The notes: generated by a model not told the origin, from the sequence alone. Numbered from the stretch's first letter, positions 1 through 13,215 are shown. The stretch is 64,000 nucleotides of DNA from Rhyacophila brunnea (GCA_022495005.1 JAGYXB010000051.1:310001-374000); one strand, 5' to 3'. Translations and numbers: made by a program.

Positions 1-868
1 GCTGGCAATTGGTTTTTGTATATTAAATTAAGGGAGGTATCAAATAAATGCCTTAATATATAAAATGTTACATTCTAAAATCTTGTAATTATTCATTGAA
101 TAAAATTAATAGTTAATTAAAATGTATATAATTTTTCCAAAACACCATTAGCGAATCTGATTTCATTTCATGTAAATTAATAGCTTAGTTTACATCAATT
201 TACAAATCTTAAATTAATATTTGTTTTTACTTTGTTTTAAATATTTAAAATGTTTAAATTGATAAGTGCATTCACAATACAGGCCGTTTCATAAACCTAC
301 CATCAGATGGCAGCTTATTATGGAGTACTGGTATCCTTTTAAGTACAGTAGCGTCCATGAGTTTAAGGAAAGAATTAAAGTTATCTGCAGGGACCAGTTT
401 TTATTGGATGCCTCTACCCATATGTTGTACCTTCACCTGCGGTACAATAATATCGTTGTCTCTTATCACTCTATAAAGATTTTTTTAGTCTACCATTACA
501 ATTGCACTCCTTTTTGACTCGTGGCACGTGGTTTACATTATTATTCGCTTTTGTTGGTGTGTAATTGGTATTATTTATTTGTACCGGATTGCATTAAAAT
601 CTCTATAAATTTTAATATACCCAATAAGGAATTGAAATGTAATAAAAAATTTGAGAAAAACCAATAGAACTTAAATATTATTTTTAATGTGATTACTTAT
701 TTATAAATCATTATTTCGGGACATATTCCAATTCACTCAAAGCTGTTGTCATAATATATTTCAATTTTCATATACTCAGTGATATAATAAAATTATTATC
801 TAATAGTATTTTTATATTATAATTTAACTCTTTGTAAAATTATACAACATAAGATACCTATTCAGTGA

Positions 869-950
869 CTAGTTATGCAAAAAGCAGCCAGACTACAATT
901 TGGGCGAAAAAAATCGTGTTTAAAATGATGTAACATATTTTGTCTACGTT
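869..950 (+). repeat. Fragment of the GCAAAAAGC-end repeat family
   Basis: TTATGCAAAAAGCAGCCAGA and the following bases resemble the left end of the element at 50788-51142 (ACAAAAAGCGACCAGTCCAC). Only the end is recognisable. Confidence 0.4.
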
Positions 951-1327
951 CTGCATAACTCTGCATAACTTAGAAATTATCGGAAAAATATATAATGTAA
1001 TATTATGATATATATTATATAAGTAACAAATTTATAATCGCACTTAACATAAATATACATATTTCTTGATGTATGATCTTTGTAAATGGCTATTTTCTAC
1101 ATACATACGATCAATTATCAGTTTATTAATACAAACTGATCGTATACTTATTGGTTTTCTTTCTTAAAATGTTATTATACTCATAATACATTTATTTTCA
1201 TCTGAGTTAGGTAAACTAACTGCAGTTCAAAGGGATGATGAGTCAAATTGGTTATTTTTTTTAACAATATAATATACCATGAGGCCAAAAAATATTAGTA
1301 GTAATAATTTTGAAATAATCACAAATA

Positions 1328-1762
1328 AATACAAGATAAAAAGAAATTTTTATATACAACTTTTTTAAATTTCCTGTTGAATCATATAAACTTGACTTGA
1401 CTAGGTTAAACGAACAATAAAAATTGTACTTGATAGAAATACTGAATAATGAAATGTCATTTCATATTTATTTCCATAGAAACGCACGTTTATATTAATA
1501 ATTTAGTTGCTAGGACCCCTTAGCAACTAATAATGGTATCGAAATAACTTTTCATACAAAGCAGAATTAACTGAAAATGATTTTAATTCTACTTAACGAT
1601 TGCTAAAAGTATTTAAAAAATGCATTGGCATCGTGTTCTGTTGTATTCTAAAAGTTTCAAATGTCTAGCTAGTCAGGAAGTTAGTTAAAAATCAATTGCA
1701 AGATTTGTACCGGACAAACAACCACCGGAAAAATAAAAATACGAGCTAAGAAAAACGTTGTA
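1328..1762 (+). repeat. ~450-bp dispersed repeat, copy 1
   Basis: Shares most of its length with 43021-43481, 46043-46479, 54382-54839 and, inverted, 49060-49532. Shared landmarks in order: an ACAAGATAAAAAG start, TACAAC followed by a T run, TTCCATAGAAACGCACG, a small inverted repeat (AGTTGCTAGG ... TTAGCAACT), AACTGAAAATGA, TGCATTGGCATCGTGTTCT, CTAGCTAGTC, and AAAAACGTTGTA at the right end. No coding potential and no Pol III boxes seen. The class is unknown. Confidence 0.85.
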
Positions 1763-2455
1763 AAATGCCCAAACTTTCAGAAAATAATATAATATGTAAG
1801 TACTTAGATGTTGTATTGTGATGACTGATGATAAACCACTTAGATGAGAAGTAAGTATCATACGCATTAGACTACGTGGGCCGCCGCCGATTCTGTAGGA
1901 TTCTCTGCCACTCACTATAATAATATTCGACGTAATTTTGTTTTTAAGTACCTAGGTTACATGTCAGTGATAAAGACTACAAATCTAGACAGTGATAAGT
2001 ATACCTACTACAACAAACATACAAAAATGACATATTTCGTGCTAATTCGGATTGATTTGAAATTATAAAAAAAAATGGAATTTATACAGCTAATTCAAAA
2101 TGTAATATATGAATTATTATTATTTGTCCACAATTGGGTTTAAGTATACTATTTTTTATGAAAAATTACTATGAACGTAGTCATTTTTAACGTTTTTATA
2201 TCTACATAATAATATATTATTCTAAAAATAATGGATTCCCTACAATCAGACAACGACAAAATCAAATAAATCATTATATTATAAGATTGGGTGTCCAACT
2301 TTATTTTAATACTATGCACCTAAGAATGGAAGTATTTTTAAAGTGTTATAATGCAGATACTTAAAATACTTAAAATATAGCTTTGCAATAGAATAATACT
2401 ATTCTGTTACGAACAATTTAGATTACCATTGAGAAAAAAATAACTGTTAAGCCGG

Positions 2456-2808
2456 TACTTCAGTGAAACGGCAAATAATTTTCAACTATAGGTGGGATGA
2501 AATTTTGGACTTGCTGGAAATCTGAGAGCTGTGAACACGTCAATTTGTTTCGTGATGGCGACGGGGGTATTAATTCTTAAATCATGTAAAGATGACTGAA
2601 AAACGTTACCCATTTACATTGAAAAAGAAAACATGTCAATGAATATATTATTATTGTTACTAATAGAACAATAAACATAACGTTAAATGGACGCATAATG
2701 GATTTATATGACAAATTATATTTCGTTCGGCACGCGTCATTTGCAGAATCCCCGCATCGCCTAGCCACGATCTTCTTAGACCATGCCTCAACTGAGGTAT
2801 AAGCCTTA
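2456..2808 (-). repeat. ~355-bp dispersed repeat, copy A (inverse of 47225-47585)
   Basis: Read on the minus strand it starts AAGGCTTATACCTCAGTTGA, continues through GGCATGGTCTAAGAAGATCG, and ends TTTGCCGTTTCACTGAAGTA, matching 47225-47585 in order. Open frames on the minus strand here look like chance. No terminal inverted repeat or Pol III box was seen. Confidence 0.8.
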
Positions 2809-2999
2809 AGTGTGTATGTGCTAAAAAAATGCAATATCTTACATTTTGTTCTCTTTTGAACAATTTATAATAATTATGTGACACCTGACATTTTGACCAA
2901 TAAAAAATATTATACACAAGTAAAGATAATCGTTATTTATACCTAAATGTAAAGAATTGAGTCTTCACCACTGCCACGTTACTGTTTGTTATTATCTTG

Positions 3000-3205
3000 G
3001 CACAAAGTAGCATGAGTTTTGCGAGTTTTCATTGTAAGTAAGCAGCAACATTGAATAATCCAAGAGAGCTGTTTGTCGAGATCCCATGTAAGCTGCAAGT
3101 TTCTAAATGTGCGGTCAAGTTCTAAGGTCCGCTGCTTTGGTTTCGCTCAGCCCCTGGGATTCGAACCGAGTGCTACCGCATCATCACGCATTTACTTGGC
3201 AACAA
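3000..3205 (-). mobile_element. tRNA-derived SINE-like copy
   Basis: The minus strand has a good Pol III B box (GGTTCGAATCCC, about 3153-3164) preceded by a weak A-box-like segment. It does not fold as a full tRNA. The exact ends are unclear, and its tail differs from the other SINEs here. Confidence 0.45.
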
Positions 3206-4452
3206 CTTTGGTTTTCACTTGGTGAATTTCAAACAAACGTATTCTACCCACTTATACGAGGAATACTATTATGATTATGATTTCTTTGCAGGATATAATT
3301 TCTCAAATTATTAAACTAGATGAAGGCATTTTTAGTAGTACAAATATTTCATCTCAGAACGGACGTATATATATTTTTTTAATACGGAAAGATTTCCTCT
3401 TACAGATCTTACAATTTTGTACTTACTATAATAATAACCAAATAATAAAATATCAAAAATATAGAGTTTTGCAATTTCTTCTTCTTTTTTTTATAATACA
3501 GCGGCAGGGTGCAAAACACAACACAGAAACAAATCCACAGGCATAAAATTACAATGCATCTTGATGTGTCTATTATTAAGATATAACATTGTCAGTTATA
3601 TTTTAATTAAAATAGTTTATATGATTGTAAAAAATACTTTCGAAACTGAGACACCTTGTTATCGTCGATTTAATTGTTGATAGTAATAATTGAAAAAAAA
3701 AAAAAGAAACTGAACGACTATTTGAGAATGTGGAAATATTTTAATATACTGCTATGCTCTTTATATAATACGGTGTTCGTTTGCGCTATATCTCTTTCAA
3801 ATCGTAAATTTATAATGTGATACGTTTATTATAATATGTATGTATTTTGATATTATATCTTTATTCATTTACTTACTACATTTTTAAAAGACATTTTTAT
3901 ATCATACTATTAAAATAACTGAGATACATCCAAGTATCTTTTCACTTATATATATATTTGCAAGTTCACCATGTACTTAGCATCAAATTGTATTATCTAC
4001 TTTACTCCGCGCTATAAACATGTAAGTCAAACTTTACACGATGCTTTAAGGATATAACGTTTAAATTTGATGTAGAAAATAAAAATAAAATTCATAGTCC
4101 TTCTACGCGCCGTAGCACCGTAGCTAAAGCGAGGCTAAGTGGGTGTTCCATATTCGCTGCGCCGTTCTCGGCTGGGTAATTCCATGACGTAGATGTGTAG
4201 TATACGTCTACGTGAATGCAGCATAATAACAGGTTGTTCGTCATTTCAATATTGGAATATTATAACTGGCGTTATTTTTAATTACTCACAGAAAAAACCT
4301 GCAGTTGCAGGCTTTGAATGTATTTGCAGAAAAAGTATATTTTTCTAAGTATTACACGTATGTCATACTTATGTACATGAATACAAATCAGAAATAGACC
4401 GGATATACTCATATTATCTATTGTGTCAATACGTATACTATTATAACGATTA

Positions 4453-4755
4453 ATTTTTTTTTTTTTTGTGATTTTACCGAGGCTTTGACTGCAACTCGCT
4501 GTCATATCGCCTCTTCTCTTCTAGAATGGGATCCGTCAATCAGGTTCTCACTCCTTTTCTGTTAAATAACTTTACAATTTTGCCTAGCTCTTCCGTCTTA
4601 CCCACCGCCAAGACACCCTTCAATTCGTCGACATTCTCATAGATATCCGCAATTCGCAGCTGTACTCTGTGAAGTTCATATTTAGGGCATTGTAGTGATA
4701 TATGTGCAATGTCCTCTAAAACATGACAGATTAAAATGTTATGGTATATAGCCAT
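4453..4755 (-). pseudogene. LINE (non-LTR retrotransposon) 3' relic with C-terminal zinc-binding segment
   Basis: Minus-strand frame 4755-4540, about 71 residues, contains HISLQCPKYELHR. This resembles the H-x4-C end of the zinc-binding segment (zf-RVT) that closes I/Jockey/R1-type reverse transcriptase proteins. The reverse transcriptase core is absent. After the stop, a short trailer leads to a run of 14 T on the + strand (about 4454-4467), which would be the poly(A) tail of a minus-strand insertion. It is a 5'-truncated, dead copy. The family match is from memory and moderate. Confidence 0.6.
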
Positions 4756-7700
4756 TAAATCCGATATTATTTAAATGTAATATGTACATACATATTTAAA
4801 ACAGGTATTTAAGAGCAGCAAATATTATTATTCTAAATGGAACGAAGAAAAAAATCCAAAAATAATAATCATTTAAATTAGACTAGATAGTAGCAAATAA
4901 CCAAACGGTAAACAAATATCTGTTTTTATTATCAATGATTTGAGTTACCTCATCTCCACACATCATGACGTGTATGACGTATCTGTCATGTTTATTATCA
5001 GCATGCCTATATATTAATAATATTATGATAAATAGTTCAAAAGTATAAAATATCTTCAATATGTTTTTTGACAGTTGAAATGATTATTGATTCAGTGCCC
5101 AACGATTTTTCTTTGCTTAAAATTTTTAATTTTATCATTGTTTTGTCTCCAAATAAATTAATATTTCTACAACAAAAATAATGCACTTTCTGGTCACTGG
5201 TGGGTTTATAATAATTGTATCCAATAGATAACATTAATAATTATTGTTATTTATCGATACAATTATAATTACGCGATAGATTGTATTTTTTCAATTTCAA
5301 TTTTTTTTTTTTAACATATTGTGGACATTACAAATTATAAGTTTAAGATGTTCACAACATGACATCTATAACTTCATTCGATTGCTGAAAGTTATACCTA
5401 CATAATGAAAGACTAAGATTTAAAAAAAAATATAATGCCTACTTAATTTAAAAGACATATTATGCTACTGTTGCTTTATTAAAACTATCTTGTAATTTCA
5501 AAGCATTATATCATGGATATCTGAGATTATTCATTGATAATAATTTTATACAAAACATATTACCATTATTATCTAATTATTAACTGCAGAAAAAAGAAGA
5601 TAAACATATAGTTTACTATTTCATTTGTATGACGCAATCATTAAAGTTCAATTATCTAGAAACTAGTTTTTTGACTTATTCCACTATTGTTTTTAGATAG
5701 CGAATTAAGAGTACATATTATTCTTTGTGATGCAATGTTATAATTATTATTTCGTACAATAAATTTATTGAGTCAATCTGATGCCTTTAAGTAAATGTAG
5801 AATCTCAAGTTACTATTTTAAAAGGGAGTGTAAAATAAGTCAAAAATATTTCATAACTTCATCAATATATTAATATTTTGTTTTTACAGTAAGTAGATAC
5901 TTAGAAACAAATTTATTAATAATTCAGGTTATCGAAATGTGCTGTATTGGTATGAAATAAACCACCCTATAAAACGCAAATATTCAGTCTGGCAAAGTTA
6001 TCAATACGACATCAAAACAGGCAAAGTGAGTACCTGTGTACAGATGAACAGGTATGGCTCCAGTTACTCCTGCCCACCGGCACTGTAGACGGAAGGTAGA
6101 GAGAGGCATCGAGGAAAAGTCATAGCTGGGCGTCACATTTTAATGTAACCATTTTTTTTGTAAACGATATGTATTTCATAACGTTTATTTAATTTTTAAC
6201 TAGGTATGTATTACTGATAAATATACATTTATCAACAACCATTTATCTGTACAGCTGGATAATATTGAATTAAAGTTTTCAAAAAGAATTTTAATAATAA
6301 CTGTACATTAAACAAATAAATATGGAAGGCTGTACTACTTCTTCTTATAATATTCTCTGAATTTTTCCATTCATTCAAGGACGTTAATATATTAGCCACC
6401 CAGTCAGTTCAAGGAATTTGAAGAAGATTTAAATAAGTGCAACCTTATCTCAAAAGCCTTCTATCGCATATATTTGAGAGAATATAACAGCAAATTATTC
6501 GTGATATCCGGTATAAGTTTAGGTTTATATTTCTAAGGAGGTATCTTTAACATATTTATATCCGGTCATATAAATACATATTATGTGGATATGGCACTAC
6601 TTTTCTTTATTTATTCAAGCCTGTTATTACTAATTTTACGACGCTTATGCTGCAGTTGATCACAATTTTACACCCTCATGCCTATGTAATGATATAAGGG
6701 CTAAAATATATATATTAAAGTTTTATAAATAAATACCTCGCCATGCCCTAGCATCAAGGAAAGTAAAGATTGCACCACTTCCATTGGTCCTGCAGTACGT
6801 AGATCGCTTTTGTAGCATTAATGCAGAGTGAGGAAGTCCTTGAGCTTACAATACAATATTTTGAAATGTCACAGTTTTTTACGGCATCTTAAACACGTCA
6901 TGTTAAGGCTACGTGAAGCGCCTCTTTATAATTATATACCAAAGACTGAAATATATCAGCTTACAAACTCGAATGTTTATAATATGGTAATACCAATTAT
7001 TTATACCTAAAATTAGGTAGATATATTATTTTTCAACGTTTAACTCTGGGCCTTGATAATATGTCATGTCTCATTGCTAAACAGAATCAAACGAAACGAA
7101 CAGAATTTGGTTTCTCATAATATAATGTTAACCTCCACAAAAATCTTAGTTAGTCGAATGCCAATTCCGTTATATGCATGCAGATTAAAGTGATACATAA
7201 ATAATACCTACGTAGTTATTCCCATAAAGCTAAGAAACGGATGTCACCGTATTATAGCAAGCAGTTGGTAAATACTCATGGCTTGTACTGCGCTGTGTTC
7301 CTTTAGACGAGCCCTCTGGGAATTTTATGTACTCGTCTTATCGACTGTGTAAATACACTTTTGTACTATTATGTTATTTACCACTCACACTCGTACATCT
7401 TTATTTGCATGTATTCAAAATTATTTCTACGTTATACGCAGCTAAAAAAATAAACGACACACGTGTAATATTTTTTTCATTTAATATACCTACACAGTTT
7501 TCCGACCTAAATTATTTGTATATAAATTTCTTTTACAGTTTAAACATTATTTATTTCATTTTATTAAAAAATATAGGTATAAGTATCGGTTTTAATTACA
7601 TTGTTTTTATAGGCACTTCAATCCACTTCTTCATTTTTTTAACAATAGGTCCATATTTTGAGTCCAAACATAGATACTTTAAAAATAAATATGTAGGTAC

Positions 7701-7981
7701 GAGGAACGAGAGTATGGACCTAATAGGTTGAGCGAGTGGCTAAGATCCATATCTTGTAAAACAAAAATCTATTAATACAACTTCCACGGCGAGCCCATAT
7801 TATCTTCTTCGAACATGGTGAAAAAATAAACTTTTACTAAAGCTCAAATTACATTGGCAGACAAACAGATGCAATCAGATCCAACATTCCAAAAATTTGT
7901 GTCGATCGTTTGCCTAGACTGGACCCAATCTTAAAATGATTTTTGGATCGTTATTATTGTGATTTAACCGTTAATTGCTTA

Positions 7982-9053
7982 GGGCCGTATGTATGAGATT
8001 CCCAAATTTTTTATAAGCTATTGAACCGATTTTCTATCATATAGCGTATAGCACTGTTTGTGTCGTAAGCAATCTGACGTCACGCGCCATTCAAAATGGC
8101 TGCCTCAGCTGTCACTTTCAAATGTCATTTTAATTTTGCATTCATTGCAACAAATGTTTGCTTGAGGCCCTTGTTCATCTTGTAGACTCTGTAAAACATT
8201 TGCGAACTTTAAAAACAGTTCCTAGTCGTGCTGTTTACAAAATACGTATAATTTTGATCCCTAGTCTATAATCTAGATAGTAGGTAACAAATAAAATGCC
8301 TCGTACCTATTTCGTTTGCAATATTTCTCATGGAGAGATAAGATGGACTTACGTAAGATTACGATAAAATATCTCCGCTAAACGACCGCAAAAATATGTA
8401 CCTACTGCTGTATCTGGCATTAAAATATGCAATTGAAATCATTCTGCATTCTTCAAAATATTATGGTACCTACCTACCTAGTTAATTATTGTAAGATAGC
8501 TGTAATAAACAAGGCACAACTCTCAAATACACTGGAAACATCAATAGTGTCATACGGTGAATGATAATAAATGATAATATTATACAGAGATCATTACATA
8601 TTATTATCTAAATCATTTGCATTTTCTGTCATTTATTCTTATTCTGTAATTATTGAAGTGAAGTTAGTCATAATAATATTCAGGATTGCCACCAAATGCA
8701 TTCAGTGTTCCCACCAAATGGAAAAGTTTACTGGCAATACTTTATCCTTTCGTACAGTATAATAATTATAAAATAAATTTGATAAAATAGCTGATAAATT
8801 ATTTAAAGTTCATAATAATTATTCATGTATAATTATTAAATTTATATGGTACCGTTCGCACACTTTCAGACACATTTACAATGTCAAAATTTTGAATTAT
8901 TTATCGGGGAATGAAATTTTATAATACGAACACTATGACACATGAGATGTCACATTCGTGACGTCACTTAATAGCTAATTACGTTTGTACCTATGCATAC
9001 AAACGTGCAGTATATAGCCTATAAGGTTTTTGGGAATCTCATGCATACGACCC
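7982..9053. mobile_element. PIF/Harbinger-like non-autonomous DNA transposon with TTA target duplication
   Basis: The ends form terminal inverted repeats: left GGGCCGTATGTATGAGATTC, right (inverted) GGGTCGTATGCATGAGATTC, matching at 18 of 20. TTA directly precedes the left end (7979-7981) and follows the right end (9054-9056). TIRs starting GGG with a 3-bp TTA duplication are typical of PIF/Harbinger. The ~1.07-kb interior has no transposase; a 63-codon frame inside looks like chance. GTGACGTCAC-like palindromes occur near both ends (around 8078 and 8959). Confidence 0.8.
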
Positions 9054-9837
9054 TTAGTGTTACATTTAAGAAACAGACTGTGCTATTCTTTATATTTTTT
9101 GTATGAATGAAATTTTATTTAAAAATTTGCATTTCTCTGCAACGATCAAAGTGTCCTGACGGATTCGTTACAGTTTTTGTTCATAGATACCACTGCTAAT
9201 TTATAAGAATAGTAAATATGATCGTTTGTAAAAGTAATATACACACAAAAGAATTTCTATCATGGATTTAAGGGTAATAATTACTATGTTATTACAAAAT
9301 AATAATATGTTTCTTTTGTCAACTTTGTCTCCTTTTCTCACTTTTTTCTTCGTTTATAATTTTGGGTAATTAGATTTTACAGCCACTTAAATATGTTATA
9401 CGTACCTACTATTTTTTTTCTTCAATTTCTAAATAATATAGTACCTACCCGTAATGTAAACAAAGAAAAAAAATCATTCTAATATATTATTGTCTGTGGC
9501 CAATTATTAACGCGGTCACAATTTTACGTAAGCCACCTGATTCATTTCTTCTTCAATATGAAAAAAGCCTCGAATACGTAATTAAAAGCATCCACGAATA
9601 TTGTACAGCCTTGTTCGTAGAGTGGCCATATTTTTTTGTGTAAGCACGAAATCGTGTTTTGTGGTTGAAATCTTTTTTTTTCAATCCGGTTTTTCAATAT
9701 ATATTTGATACCGTGTCAACATCTAATATGTTAGGCGACAACACTATATTACATCTAATCTCTTGATGCCCATATGCTCCGCTTAGAATAGAATACAGTG
9801 ATTTACTTTTTTTAATTAGGAGGAAAACAGTGTCTAG

Positions 9838-9862
9838 TATATTATTATTATTATTATTATAA
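9838..9862. repeat. (ATT)n microsatellite
   Basis: Uninterrupted ATT repeats of about eight units. Confidence 0.9.
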
Positions 9863-10587
9863 GCTGAATATTATAATACGATGGTTTAAATTATCCTTAA
9901 TTCACTTCCCTATTGTCTGTTGTAGCGAATTGATAGACCATTTAACGTAAATCACCTTTATTGCTTGTCGAATTATACCATTAAGAGGTAAGACAATACA
10001 TACATACAAACTAGCAATACATAAACAATGCATCGGATAAAGTGCATATACAAACACCAACATAAACACGACGGGCCAAATTTATCTGTTCGAAAATGGC
10101 CGTAACGCTATCCTATCCAGCCTCGCACAACAGACCGGAAAATAAATGTCATGTCATGTAATTTTAACCTGTTAACAAATCGTAGAGTCATTTCTGTTGT
10201 ACGGATAACGCGAAAACAGGAGCACAGAAATGTTGGGCGGTTTGCTGCGGTAAATGAGACAAATGGTTGGAGGAGTAGGTATGAGAGACTTTCGCACTTC
10301 TCTTCCCATTAGGTTTTCTGTTGCCCTGGTATTTTTAGATTGTTTTGATGTAAATTTATCACGCTGAAAACAAACATAATATGAGTATAAAATGTATTAA
10401 ATTGATCTTGTAATATTCTTAGCGTATAATAATTATTATACTATTTAATTTATAATATCATCATTAACATTGCACTTAACATTAACTCTTTAATTAGGTA
10501 TGGATGTAAATGTTATGAGAACCTAATACTTACCTATGTATATAGTAAGTATTTAAAATATAATATAGATTTGTTTCTTTTTTTCAG

Positions 10588-10643
10588 GTGTACGACAAGA
10601 ACAGGATATTTTCGTTAGGCTTATTGATTCTGTCACAAAACAG
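10588..10643 (+). CDS. kn: COE/EBF transcription factor (knot/collier), internal exon A, DNA-binding domain
   Basis: A 56-nt internal exon between a strong acceptor (pyrimidine run then CAG ending at 10587) and a consensus donor GTGAGT at 10644. The first two bases (GT) finish a codon begun upstream, fitting the glycine of the conserved family segment LLYSNG-VR. The remaining 18 codons read VRQEQDIFVRLIDSVTKQ. This matches the COE DNA-binding domain, where vertebrate EBF1 has VRTEQDLYVRLIDSMTKQ as I remember it. The exon ends on a codon boundary (phase 0), so it joins exon B directly. COE proteins are nuclear dimeric transcription factors acting in neural, muscle and blood-cell fates. The preceding exon was not recognised in the window, so the gene starts upstream. 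Recognition is from memory of the family; the phase and splice signals are seen directly. Confidence 0.93.
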
Positions 10644-11458
10644 GTGAGTTTATATATTATACTAATATTAAACATACTTCCATTTAAGTATTTATAGACA
10701 ATATTATATTTAATTGTATTTACTTCATTTTTTATATGTCTGCAATGAATAATACGTAGATATATATAATTATCATAAATTATTAAATAAGGGAAACTTA
10801 CCTCAACAGTTTTTATATGAACAGGTATTTTGCACATAAGGAACCGTTCATATGTAATTTTCTATGGTTATCATTCTATTAAAATTTCATGGAAACCGTT
10901 GATGTAAAAATAATAGGTACTATTACTTTATACAATTCATATAATCCTGTATAAAAAAACTACAACCTTCCTAATAAATACACATATTATATAGCGATTA
11001 ATATTTTGTTACCAAGAATTATTTATATAAAGAAAAATAACTCGGATAAATTATATATTGTAAAATATTAATGGTATCAATGTATCTAGTTTACAATATA
11101 CTGCTGTTTACAAATGTAAGCATGTTAAGTTGTCATTATTTATAAAGTTAAAAAAGACGACCTTAATAAATCTAATATAATATACAGACATGCCTACCTT
11201 ATGTTTAGTAGGTACCGAATTTTATGTTTTGAATTATTTTTAATATAGTTTCAAGGACACATATCACAGTATGGTCGATTTCTACTCGTATTCGATGATG
11301 TTGCTAGATGATTGTAATGCTATTGATATATATATATATATTTATTTAAATACAATACATATTATATGTCGAATGAATGACAGGCCTTAGACATAGAAAA
11401 TATATAGCACACGAAGAAAATTTTTTTAGAACACAAATAATTTATTATTCATCTTGAG

Positions 11459-11656
11459 ATTTTTTTTTTTTTAATTATTAGTAACCATCCATGTCCTTGC
11501 TTTTTCGTACAAGGTGATTGTTAGTAATTTTGAATAATCACAGACACCCAGGCTTTGAGAAAAACAGATAAATATTGTGTGTCCTTGACCGGGAATCGAA
11601 CTCAGGAACTCTCAGATGGAAGGCAAGTGCCTTACGCACTGCACCACGAGAGCCGC
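11459..11656 (-). mobile_element. tRNA-derived SINE, family B
   Basis: On the minus strand: a tRNA-like head beginning GCGGCTCTCGTGGTGCAGTG, an A box around 11631-11648, a B box GAGTTCGATTCCCGGTC (about 11587-11603), a body with TCTCAAAGCCTGGGTGTCTG, and an A-rich tail (T run at 11459-11472 on +). The head and body resemble copies at 29500-29702, 51826-51992 and 59759-59903. The Pol III boxes make it a SINE rather than a functional tRNA, since acceptor pairing is absent. Confidence 0.8.
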
Positions 11657-12051
11657 ATTTATCTTGAAATTAATTGTTTCTTAAGAACGCAAATACACTG
11701 GTTTATTTCCACGAGTATTTAAATATCTACATATAATTATATGTAAGAATAGGTATATATTGTATTAGTTTTAAAATATTAATTAATAAACGTTTTCAAA
11801 TAGGAATGTTTAACAGTTTTGCATTTTATTTCTTATTTTATTGGAATAGATACTACATCAAATCGTAGTTAAATGAAATTGGAATTGATAAAAATAACTA
11901 CACAGTAATATACACAATATATATTATAATATATAAATCACTACAAGGAAATAATGATTTCAAATATTTGTACAATACATCGCAACATATAAATATTATA
12001 AAGTCTCATTGCTATCGTAAAAAGAATATAATATAAACGATGACAATCGTG

Positions 12052-12090
12052 CACGTGACCGGCACGCGTTGGCCACGTGAGATGCACGTG
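12052..12090. promoter_or_regulatory. Cluster of three CACGTG E-boxes
   Basis: CACGTG occurs at 12052-12057, 12074-12079 and 12085-12090, within 39 bp, 1.4 kb downstream of exon A. The spacing is 22 and 11 bp, about two and one helical turns. CACGTG is the palindromic site of bHLH and bHLH-ZIP factors. A role as an enhancer is inference. Confidence 0.4.
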
Positions 12091-12666
12091 TTTCTCAAAC
12101 TGTTTTCCTGCCACATAATCAGGAAACCGATGATTGTGTTGTTTCTTCCGCCTACAAAAAGATAATAAGCCAGACCCACAAGCCCTCTGTAATATTATGT
12201 TTTATCAAAACAGAATATGTAATTATGTTTAAACTGTTTTTGGATGAAAAAGTATACACTTACACAGAACTAATATCTATTTAATTATGTATCACAGTAT
12301 TATATATATTTTTTTTATATTTATACAACTCATTACGTCGGTTCTAAATAATTGTGAATTAATAATATTTGCTTGGAGAATCGAGTTTGGTGATTGAATT
12401 TAAATAATATATGCGATGTGGTATATAATATAACAGATAAGAATTCCATATTTCAAAGACTTGATATTAACATATTTTAATAAAAGAGACTAAAACTTTA
12501 TACGTTTGTCATTTTCCCGATAGGTACAAAAAGTTTGTATTGTGATAACAAATTATTTAATCAATATGTTCTTCTGGTAGTAACGTATGCATGCAAACAT
12601 GGATTTTATATTCAATAGAGGTCCTACAATAAAACAACGGTATGGAAGGATATACGTTCGGCATAA

Positions 12667-13215
12667 TGCACTTCTTCTTCTTCTTTCTTTGGCCATATCC
12701 GCCCCTTAACTGGAGCATATGGACACCACGCGGCGCCTCCAAGAATTCCTGTCGCTCGTAAGTCTTCTTGCTTCGTTCCAGGTCAAACCAGCATCCCGTA
12801 GCTCCGCCGTATACACTCTGTAGATTGTATTTAGCGGCCTTCCAGGTCGCCGGAATCCGGTCGGCTTGAAGAACAGGCAAGCCAGCTTAAAGTTCTCTTC
12901 TGGCACCCGCAGCACGTGGCCGAGCCAGGTCCAACGTCGCCTCTTCACTTTCAGCGTGATGAGAGGCTGCTTGGTGCGCTCTCTTATCTCCTCGTTGCTC
13001 CTAAAGTCATACCACCACACACCCAGTATTTGTCGTAAACATCTATTTTCGAAGCTCAGTATACGGTTTCTCTGAGCCTTCGTAAGGTGCCATGATTCGC
13101 TACCGTAAAGCAGCACCGTCAGAATGCATGCGTCGAATAGGCGGCATTTGGTTTTGGCCGAGTACAATCGTGAGTCCCAGACATTTCGCATCGAGTTAAA
13201 TGTTGCTCCAGCCAT
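12667..13215 (-). pseudogene. LINE reverse-transcriptase C-terminal fragment
   Basis: A 169-codon open frame on the minus strand (13215-12706) reads as the C-terminal third of a LINE-type endonuclease/reverse-transcriptase protein. Visible landmarks are TVLLYGSESWHLTKAQ near residues 34-49, CLRQILGVWW near 58-67, EEIRERT, WLGHVLRVPEE near 97-107, and a GRP turn followed by a basic tail ending DRNSWRRRVVSICSS. The palm motif (F/Y-x-D-D) and endonuclease are missing. The trailer contains CTTCTTCTTCTTCTTT on +, so the element ends in GAA repeats. This is a 5'-truncated copy with no stop, so it may be fairly young. Clade (RTE- or CR1-like) not settled. Confidence 0.8.

Larger units (their letters stand above)
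1..10587 (+). other. Sequence upstream of exon A, probably a knot/collier intron
   Basis: Exon A begins mid-codon, so the DNA immediately upstream must be intronic. No upstream COE exon was recognised, so the whole stretch is probably one intron, though its left boundary is unseen. It holds one copy of the ~450-bp repeat, one copy of the 2456-2808 repeat, a SINE, a LINE relic and a Harbinger-like element, annotated separately. In 1-868, 1763-2455, 3206-4440, 4756-7981 and 9054-10587 I see only AT-rich sequence with short chance reading frames. A GC-richer patch lies around 4100-4200 and another around 6000-6140, neither recognised. An (ATT)n microsatellite sits at about 9838-9862. Confidence 0.6.

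Noticed and set aside
2577..2917. Overlapping 85-codon minus-strand frames
   Set aside because: Largely within the dispersed repeat 2456-2808, whose other copy does not keep the frames.
3147..3157. COE-like binding site CCCCTGGGA
   Set aside because: It is part of a SINE B-box region and deviates from the TCCCNNGGGA consensus.
7327..7731. 134-codon + frame rich in Phe/Ile/Tyr/Leu
   Set aside because: Composition is what AT-rich random DNA gives; no domain, signal or repeat support and no splice evidence.
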